Below, in pieces: positions 51,729 through 57,338 of a stretch of DNA of 57,338 nucleotides. The notes under the pieces were generated by a model that did not search any database, was not told the origin of the DNA, and saw only the letters and a program-made list of their open reading frames with translations. Numbering within the stretch: position 1 is the first letter of the stretch; every line of letters begins with the position of its first letter. Location of the stretch: contig CAXXWB010000013.1 in the NCBI GenBank assembly GCA_963677505.2, forward strand, positions 1 through 57,338, written 5' to 3'. A program made the translations under genes and the position numbers. This stretch comes from JBGSUZ01 sp963677505 (GTDB lineage: Bacteria; Bacillota; Clostridia; Peptostreptococcales; Acidaminobacteraceae).

Positions 51729-53314
51729 TAAAAATAACGAATTTACTCGTCCCATTAAGCTATGATCAAGATAGCCTAAAACAGGTCATTGCAGATCGCT
51801 TACAGATAGAAATGGGCCGTGTGGTCAGCGTTGAAATAACAAATATTTCTGTGGATGTTTCAGATAAGGAAGATATCCGTTTCAAAATGACAGTTCTTGC
51901 CAGTGTAACGGGTTCTGAAAGAGATGTACTCTTAGGCAAAAAGAAATTGGGTATTACAAGAGATGAGCCACAAGAGCTCTATCGCGTTATGCCAAAAGAA
52001 TTGAAGGAAAGACCAGTCATTATAGGGTTTGGGCCAGCGGGTATTTTTGCAGCCCTTATTTTAGCGGAAGCTGGGGCGCGACCAATCGTTTTAGAGCGAG
52101 GGTCAGATGTAGACCGAAGAACTGAGAAAGTTTCTCAGTTTTGGGAAAATGGATATTTGGACACGAAGACCAACGTTCAATTTGGAGAAGGTGGCGCAGG
52201 TACTTTTTCAGATGGAAAACTGAAGGTTGGCAAGCGAGATCCACGTAAAATAAAGGTGCTGACAGAATTGGTATCTGCAGGGGCACCTGAGGAAATCATG
52301 TACTTAGGAAAGCCCCATGTGGGAACGGACCGACTGAAAGAAACCATCAAAAACATCAGAAAAAAAATAATTGCCTTGGGCGGAGAGATTCATTTTGACG
52401 CTCAGGTGACGGACTTTCATATTCAGGCAGGCCAAATTAAAGGTCTTGTCTATGAAGAGAAGGGCGAAAGTAAAAAACAATCGGCAGAAAAAGTCATTTT
52501 AGCCATTGGCAATAGTGCAAGAGATACCTTAGTACAACTAAAAGAGAATGGTGTGTATTTAGAACAGAAAAATTTCTCTGTAGGTATTAGAATTGAGCAT
52601 ACACAAGATATGATCAACCACATTCAATATGGTAGCTTTGCCAACTCTCCTATGCTCAGCGCTGCCGATTATAAAATGGTGGTTCACTTGGAAAGTGGGA
52701 GAGGCGTTTATACCTTTTGTATGTGTCCGGGTGGGGAAGTGGTGGCCGCTACATCTGAAGAAAATGCAGTGGTAACCAATGGGATTAGCGATTTTGCCAG
52801 AGATGGTAGAAATGCCAATACGGCCCTTCTCGTCACAGTGAATACATCGGATTTGGAAAGTGCTGATCCTCTAGAAGGTATTCGTTTTCTTAAAAAAATT
52901 GAAGAAGCGGCCTTCATTGCAGGTGGAAGCAATTACAATGCACCTGTTCAAAGGTTAGACGACTTTTTACAGGGGCAAAATTCAAAGAACTTTGGTGTGG
53001 TAAAACCAACTTATAAGCCGGGAACTCACTTTGCTAAGGTGGAGTCCTATTTACCAGACTTTGTAGCGACGGCACTGAGAGAAGCTATTATAGAAATGGG
53101 TCTTTGGATGCCAGGCTTTGCCAACCCAGAGGCTATTTTGACTGGGCCAGAAACGAGAAGTTCTTCCCCTGTAAGAATTAAAAGAACGGAAGGGCTTGAG
53201 GCAATTGGAATAAAAGGCTTATACCCCTGTGGTGAAGGGGCTGGTTATTCAGGCGGCATTATTTCAGCGGCTGTGGATGGGATCATTTGTGCTGAGAAAA
53301 TATTAGAAATTTAA
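51725..53314 (+). CDS. FAD-dependent oxidoreductase (NAD(P)/FAD-binding)
   Basis: 529 aa. The first ~95 residues form a small alpha/beta domain, then the FAD Rossmann motif IIGFGPAGIFAALILAEAGA (dinucleotide GxGxxG form), ERGSDVDRR, and NVQFGEGGAGTFSDGKL, a signature of this family. The final FAD site is LYPCGEGAGYSGGIISAAVDG. Widely conserved in Clostridia, where its role is not settled; it is not part of a named pathway that I can assign. It overlaps the SF1 helicase by 4 nt, so the two are co-translated, though I would not infer a shared function from that. AAAGGAG ribosome site. Confidence 0.93.
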   Translation: MIKITNLLVPLSYDQDSLKQVIADRLQIEMGRVVSVEITNISVDVSDKEDIRFKMTVLASVTGSERDVLLGKKKLGITRDEPQELYRVMPKELKERPVIIGFGPAGIFAALILAEAGARPIVLERGSDVDRRTEKVSQFWENGYLDTKTNVQFGEGGAGTFSDGKLKVGKRDPRKIKVLTELVSAGAPEEIMYLGKPHVGTDRLKETIKNIRKKIIALGGEIHFDAQVTDFHIQAGQIKGLVYEEKGESKKQSAEKVILAIGNSARDTLVQLKENGVYLEQKNFSVGIRIEHTQDMINHIQYGSFANSPMLSAADYKMVVHLESGRGVYTFCMCPGGEVVAATSEENAVVTNGISDFARDGRNANTALLVTVNTSDLESADPLEGIRFLKKIEEAAFIAGGSNYNAPVQRLDDFLQGQNSKNFGVVKPTYKPGTHFAKVESYLPDFVATALREAIIEMGLWMPGFANPEAILTGPETRSSSPVRIKRTEGLEAIGIKGLYPCGEGAGYSGGIISAAVDGIICAEKILEI

Positions 53315-53340
53315 GAGCTATTAATAGGAGTTGTTAAGCG

Positions 53341-54629
53341 ATGAAACGTCAAGTACATTCGTATATGGATGAGTTACTTCTGTATTCAGGGCAGTATGCA
53401 CTTTTCTATGTGTTGATGAATTTTAGTAAAGTTGGCTTTGGTTTTTTTAGCTACAGTGGACATGTCCTCATGCTTGCAGGCTTACTGATACAAATCGTTT
53501 TTCTTGCCCACTTTGGAGATAAGCCTCTAGGCAGAATATTTGGGAGCCTTCTATGTCCTATTTTATATACGCTGTTTGAAGCCAATGACTTTCAATCGTT
53601 CATCTTAAACTCAGGACATTTCTTCTTTTGGGTTTTCTCACTCCTAACGGGACTCATGAATGGTGCCAGTCTCAAGCTTAAAGGGCGTTACAAAAACTGG
53701 ATAGAATTTGCCATCGTATTTATGAACGTAATTATGTTCTTGTTTATTTATATGTATTTTGATATGCTCACCAAACTTGAAGAAATGGCACTTCAAAAGG
53801 GTGAATCACTAACGGAATACGCCGCTCAAATTTCCATTACCCATATCATGAATAATGCAAGTGAGTTTCTTTCAGATAAAACACACATCTATTTAATTTT
53901 AGGTGGATGTTTACTAGGTCTCAGTTTAGGCATTGGAAAAGTAAGGGTGAACCATTTGAATGAAAAGATTGTAAAGTTATTTGGCACCTACGTAGACCCT
54001 ACAATTCGGGACCGCGTCTTGTCCTCTAAGGGTGTTTTAGAAGAAAAAAGGCCAATAACGATATTGTTCTGCGATATTCGAAATTTTACGACCCTTTCCG
54101 AACTGAGTGGTCCGAGCAATACCATTGGCATGCTCAATCATTATTTTGCCCAGTGGGAGCAATTGGCTTCCCTTCATGGTGGCGTGATTAACAAATATAT
54201 TGGGGATGCGGTCATGATTCTTTTTGGTATTAATGACAATCCTGAGCTTTCGGCAGAGCAGGCAGTTTCTTGTGCTGCATCGTTTAGCCGTGAGTTTAAA
54301 AAGTTAAACCAAGAGCTTCTAGAACTAAAGTTGCCTATAGTTGAAGGTATTGGTATTGGCATACATTACGGAGAAGTTTCTCTGGGGAATATAGGGGGCA
54401 GTCGGCGAAGAGAATTTACGGCCATAGGCGATAACGTCAACATTGCCTCTCGGCTTGAGAGTTTGACAAAAGAGCTTGAATATTCTGTGGAAACGCCTCT
54501 TCAAATGCTCATTTCAAAATCTGTTTTTTCATTCTGCCTATAGGGCTTCAAGAACAGTTTTCTTTCAATGGCTCGGTGCATCTGAAAGGCAAAGACGCAT
54601 TGGTAGAAATTTTCCAGTGGATAAAATAA
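53341..54629 (+). pseudogene. Membrane adenylate/guanylate cyclase, C-terminal -1 frameshift
   Basis: The main frame (53341-54543) has about five or six transmembrane helices (to residue ~205), a short linker, and a class III cyclase domain. The domain shows ITILFCDIRNFTTLSE (metal Asp), NKYIGDAVMILFG and RREFTAIGDNVNIASRLE. The last part (GLQEQFSFNGSVHLKGKDALVEIF) is in another frame. One base is missing near 54532; adding a T (TCATTTCTG) yields a single 430-codon frame. Nearly the whole catalytic core is intact before the break, so it could still work. Either sequencing error or early decay. Substrate (ATP or GTP) not decided. Confidence 0.85.
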
Positions 54630-54649
54630 TCCATAAAGGAGCTTAGTCT

Positions 54650-55626
54650 ATGTCACTTAAAAATATTAAAAATCCAGCATTATTCCAAGGGAATCTTCAG
54701 AAAAAACATTATTTTGAAGGCTGGTACTTTAAGCAGGTGACTGCAGACGGTAAACAGACTGTGGCATTTATACCTGGGATCAGCTTAGAGGACACAGACA
54801 GTCACTGTTTTGTACAGGTGATTCTCTCGCCAAACATTCAAACCTATTATTTTAAATATCCATTAGATCGGTTCAGCACGACGGAAGAACCTTTTTCTGT
54901 GAAGGTGGGGGAGAGCGTCTTTTTTATGGATGGCTGTCACATTGCCCTTAACGACACCGTACAAAGTACGCCTCAAGGTATTTCAATGACTGGAGACTTG
55001 TACTTTTCAAACCCCAGCCCAATTCGGTCCTCCGTATTAGCGCCTAACATCATGGGCTTTTTTGCCTACATACCAAATATGGAATGTAACCACGGTGTTC
55101 TCAGTATGAATCATCAGTTGAAGGGGCATATTGAGATTGGGAAACAGCAGCGTTTGGACTTCAATGGGGGGAAAGGATACATTGAAAAAGATTGGGGGAC
55201 TTCTTTCCTAGTGAGTACATTTGGATTCAGGCCAATCATTTTGAAAATAACAACACTAGTTTTATGTGCAGCATTGCCACAATACCATTTGGACTCTTTT
55301 CTTTTAAAGGACTCATTGCCAATTTACAGGTAGATGGGGTCGAATATCGCTTTGCTACTTATAATGGCGCAAAGGTGACAAACCTTAATATTGAAACAAA
55401 TTGTATAGGATTTGACCTGATAAAAGGCGACGTGACCTTTCCTGTGAAGGGGTGCTTATTGAATCAGGAGAGCTAAAAGCCCCTGAAAAGGCGAGATGCT
55501 AAGAACCATTAAAGAAGGTCTTAGCGGGAAGTTACCCTGACCCTAAAGCGAAAGGGACAAACGGCGCAGGTCTTTAAAAGTGATTGTGCTGGTATCGAAA
55601 TCGTAGGAGGATTATATGAAGCATAA
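54650..55626 (+). pseudogene. Tocopherol-cyclase-like protein, four -1 frameshifts
   Basis: Starts in one frame (54650) with NPALFQGNLQKKHYFEGWYFKQVT, typical of the tocopherol-cyclase-like family found in many bacteria. Breaks: near 55203 (TTTCC lacks a T; FPSEYIWIQANHFENNN then reads on), near 55450 (G4 should be G5), near 55490 (GG should be GGG) and near 55533. Correcting four single-base losses gives exactly 327 codons, ending SDCAGIEIVGGLYEA at the stop at 55626. This overlaps the PaaI start by 11 nt. The enzyme activity of bacterial members is unknown. Dense identical-type errors suggest poor local sequence quality. Confidence 0.8.
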
Positions 55627-56119
55627 AGTACTTAGAAAACAGGAAAACAGCAGAGACTGTTTAGTGTGTGGATTAGAGAATCCATATGGCCTTAAGGCTT
55701 CTTTTTATGAACTGGAGAATGAGGAATTGGTAGCTATTTTTGAGCCCCACAACCTTTTACAGAGCTATCCGGGAAGACTTCACGGGGGCATTGCAGGGGC
55801 AATACTAGACGAGACCATCGGCAGGGCCATTATGATTCAAGAACCCAATCTATTTGGCGTAACGGTAGAACTGTCTCTTAAATATAAAAAGCCAGTCCCT
55901 CTCAATGTACCGTTAAAAGTGGTGGGGCGCATTACAAATGTAAAGAGTCGAACCTTTGAAGGCTCAGGTGAAATCCTTTTAGAAGATGGAGAGGTCGCCG
56001 TAACTGCCACGGGTAAGTATTTCAAAATGCCTATCGATAAAATTTCAGACATGGGCACGGAAGACATGGACTGGGAGGTTTTCCAAGGGGACAATGACCC
56101 TGAAGACTTTGAGTATTAA
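55616..56119 (+). CDS. PaaI-family hotdog-fold thioesterase
   Basis: 167 aa. Hotdog-fold acyl-CoA thioesterase: RLHGGIAGAILDETIGRAI holds the HGG motif and the conserved Asp on the central helix, and FGVTVELSLKYKKPVPL is the following strand pair. It starts with RDCLVCGLENPYGLK, a small CxxC that recurs in this subgroup. It would hydrolyse acyl-CoA thioesters in the cytoplasm; substrate unknown. AGGAGG ribosome site before the ATG at 55616. The C-terminal tail is acidic. It overlaps the preceding tocopherol-cyclase-like gene by 11 nt. Confidence 0.92.
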   Translation: MKHKVLRKQENSRDCLVCGLENPYGLKASFYELENEELVAIFEPHNLLQSYPGRLHGGIAGAILDETIGRAIMIQEPNLFGVTVELSLKYKKPVPLNVPLKVVGRITNVKSRTFEGSGEILLEDGEVAVTATGKYFKMPIDKISDMGTEDMDWEVFQGDNDPEDFEY

Positions 56120-56272
56120 ACCCATTCACACTTAGTTCATAATTCCTAAATAACTTTTTAACGAACTCTTCATCCTTTCTTTACACTTCGTCAATACTTC
56201 CATAATATTCGATTGTTACTATAAGGGTGTAGGTAACTTACATATTTGGAATCTCAAACGGAGGAAAAGAAT

Positions 56273-56491
56273 ATGACACATCAATGTACAATTGCGGATC
56301 ATTCAAATGATTTGGTATACAGAGCCAAAGAGCTCAGCTTATCCACGGCGGCACTAAACAGCACATACTTAACGGTAATAGAGAAGGTGGCGGCTCCCCC
56401 TGTAGACATTTGTGGTGACTGTCCCGTGTGCAGAAAAATTTATGATGAAAAAATTAATGAGTTTACTAAAAGATTTACAGTACGCTCATAG
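56273..56491 (+). CDS. Small Cys-rich protein (CGDCPVC)
   Basis: 72 aa from the ATG at 56273 (GGAGG 8 nt upstream; the longer TTG start at 56246 would overrun the ribosome site). A mainly helical N-terminal half (NDLVYRAKELSLSTAALNSTYLTVIEKV) precedes the motif DICGDCPVCRKIYDEK with Cys at two-residue spacing, a possible zinc or iron-sulfur knuckle. No family recognised. Followed by a direct repeat and a terminator, so it is a single-gene transcript. Confidence 0.7.
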   Translation: MTHQCTIADHSNDLVYRAKELSLSTAALNSTYLTVIEKVAAPPVDICGDCPVCRKIYDEKINEFTKRFTVRS

Positions 56492-56531
56492 TTAATGGTA
56501 AATAACTTGTAGTTAATGGTAAATAACTTGT
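56490..56531 (+). repeat. 21-bp tandem repeat, two full copies plus part
   Basis: AGTTAATGGTAAATAACTTG plus T occurs at 56490-56510 and 56511-56531, and a partial third copy (AGTTAATTGTTG) follows. The first copy starts within the stop codon of the small Cys-rich gene. No evident role. Confidence 0.85.
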
Positions 56532-56574
56532 AGTTAATTGTTGATACGAATTCCCCCTCGTAAAAACCAAAGAG

Positions 56575-56599
56575 GCACCTGATAAAGGTGCTTTTTTTT
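56575..56599 (+). terminator. Terminator after small Cys-rich gene
   Basis: GCACCT - GATAA - AGGTGC followed by T8. Clear intrinsic terminator. Confidence 0.9.
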
Positions 56600-56747
56600 G
56601 CATTTATTATTCTGCTTAAGTATTCTCAAGTCCTCTATTAAAATAATTGAAAGCAAAAATACCCTAGTTGATATCCTATCTTCAAAAGCTTATGATATTG
56701 AGAGTGACACTTTAATCAAACATTCCTGTGAAGTGAAAGGGTAAATC

Positions 56748-57338
56748 ATGAAACGACATACTAGTAGAGATCGTTACTTAAATCGAAAGAAAAAAATGAA
56801 GCGTAGACGAGTATTTTGGACTTTTCTATTTGTTGTGATTGCAGTTCTTTTAGCTTATAAGGCTGTCAGCTTTGGGAAAGAAAAGCTTTTCAATCAGGTA
56901 GAAGTTACTGCTAAACCCGTTGCTGTATCCAGTGGCAAAATAGCACAGCAGAAGTATCCAGTGGCGAAAATACAGAACCTGAGGTAGCGCCAGAACCCGT
57001 AGGTTTTGTGGTGAAGCAGGCAGACGCTTGGCAGTATATTTTAGTGAATAAAAATCATCCAATCGATGAAAATTTTGCACCGCCAGAAACCTATCTGCTT
57101 CAGGAAAAATATAAGTCTGACCTGCGCATCAAGGAGGCCACTCAGGCCATGTTTAGTGCGGCAAAGACTGATGGCATAAGTCTTGTAGCTTGTTCTGGGT
57201 ATAGGCCCTATGAGGTTCAGCAAAAGCTTTTTAATCGGGCAAAAGCTAAATACAGCAATTTAAGCGATGGAGAGGCGGCAATAGCAGCGGCAAAGTCTGT
57301 GGCAAAACCGGGAACCAGCGAACATCAAACGGGCCTTG
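56748..57338 (+). pseudogene. VanY-type D-alanyl-D-alanine carboxypeptidase, -1 frameshift, cut by window end
   Basis: First frame (56748-56987): a basic N-terminus and a membrane anchor (~22-42, VFWTFLFVVIAVLLAYKAV). After a lost base between 56936 and 56937 the second frame reads a linker (SSGENTEPEV), then the VanY peptidase domain: ACSGYRPYEVQQKLFNR and KPGTSEHQTGL with zinc His. Adding one G after GGC (to give GGCGAA) restores the frame and makes two neighbouring copies of VSSGEN, so the loss is obvious. It trims peptidoglycan stem peptides outside the membrane. The 3' end lies beyond the window. Probable sequencing slip rather than a dead gene. Confidence 0.83.

Noticed and set aside
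56490..56545. CRISPR-like array
   Set aside because: Copies are directly adjacent without spacers, so this is a simple tandem repeat.

Overview
The window is low-GC DNA that looks like a chromosome segment of a strictly anaerobic, Clostridia-type Bacillota. The support is a CoA-independent 2-oxoacid:ferredoxin oxidoreductase pair (korAB), a PduL phosphotransacylase, a Tpx-type peroxidase, strong GGAGG ribosome sites, T-tract terminators, and many two-component/HD-GYP proteins with the usual Clostridia architectures. I cannot name the genus. Genes are packed mostly on the + strand with short gaps; no tRNA, rRNA, CRISPR array, transposase or phage structural gene was seen.

Layout. 0-1.7 kb: end of pduL, deoC, a small membrane protein. 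1.8-5.4 kb: a frameshifted sensor kinase with a periplasmic binding domain, followed by an HD-GYP response regulator (c-di-GMP signalling). 5.4-10 kb: a ROK regulator, convergent korAB, and divergent tpx. 10-12.4 kb: a Cache/PAS sensor kinase broken by three +1 indels. 12.5-16.3 kb: a split MacAB-like exporter operon with an embedded Gly-rich lipoprotein. 16.4-19.3 kb: a yybP-ykoY manganese riboswitch with a visible terminator/P1 switch, controlling a P2A-type P-type ATPase that is probably a Mn2+/Ca2+ exporter. 19.3-30 kb: a DUF1858 remnant, two stand-alone ATPases, then a complete type II-like Wadjet operon (jetD-jetA-jetB-jetC) and a small orphan protein. 30-34 kb: a WG-repeat secreted protein, a ruined HAD phosphatase, and an AraC regulator with a transglutaminase. 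34-38 kb: ppk1; a Crp/Fnr regulator divergent from a two-subunit permease whose second subunit carries a ferredoxin domain. 38-43 kb: an amidase, then LytS/LytTR and CstA (a nutrient-sensing and pyruvate/peptide uptake module). 43-53 kb: a nucleic-acid island containing a NudG-like Nudix overlapping a SauUSI-like PLD-helicase (probable type IV restriction), an unrecognised 345-aa protein, a MazG-like pyrophosphohydrolase, a DUF2726/zinc-ribbon protein and an SF1 helicase with a C-terminal DUF2726 nuclease-like domain, then a flavoprotein. 53-57 kb: a nucleotide cyclase, a tocopherol-cyclase-like protein, a PaaI thioesterase, a small Cys-rich protein and a VanY-like carboxypeptidase cut off by the window end.

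Two regions look like defence. Wadjet is an SMC-based anti-plasmid machine. The 43.2-46.5 kb pair couples a probable modified-dCTP pyrophosphohydrolase to a probable 5-methylcytosine-dependent nuclease. This second pair, and the DUF2726 genes downstream, are the best candidates for a less-described system.

Sequence quality matters. Five otherwise convincing genes are split by single-base indels: +1 events at 2.3-10.9 kb and -1 events at 54.5-57 kb. In each of the four whole genes, undoing the indels restores exactly one full-length frame. These could be assembly errors rather than dead genes, so I list them as frameshifted genes and give the breakpoints.
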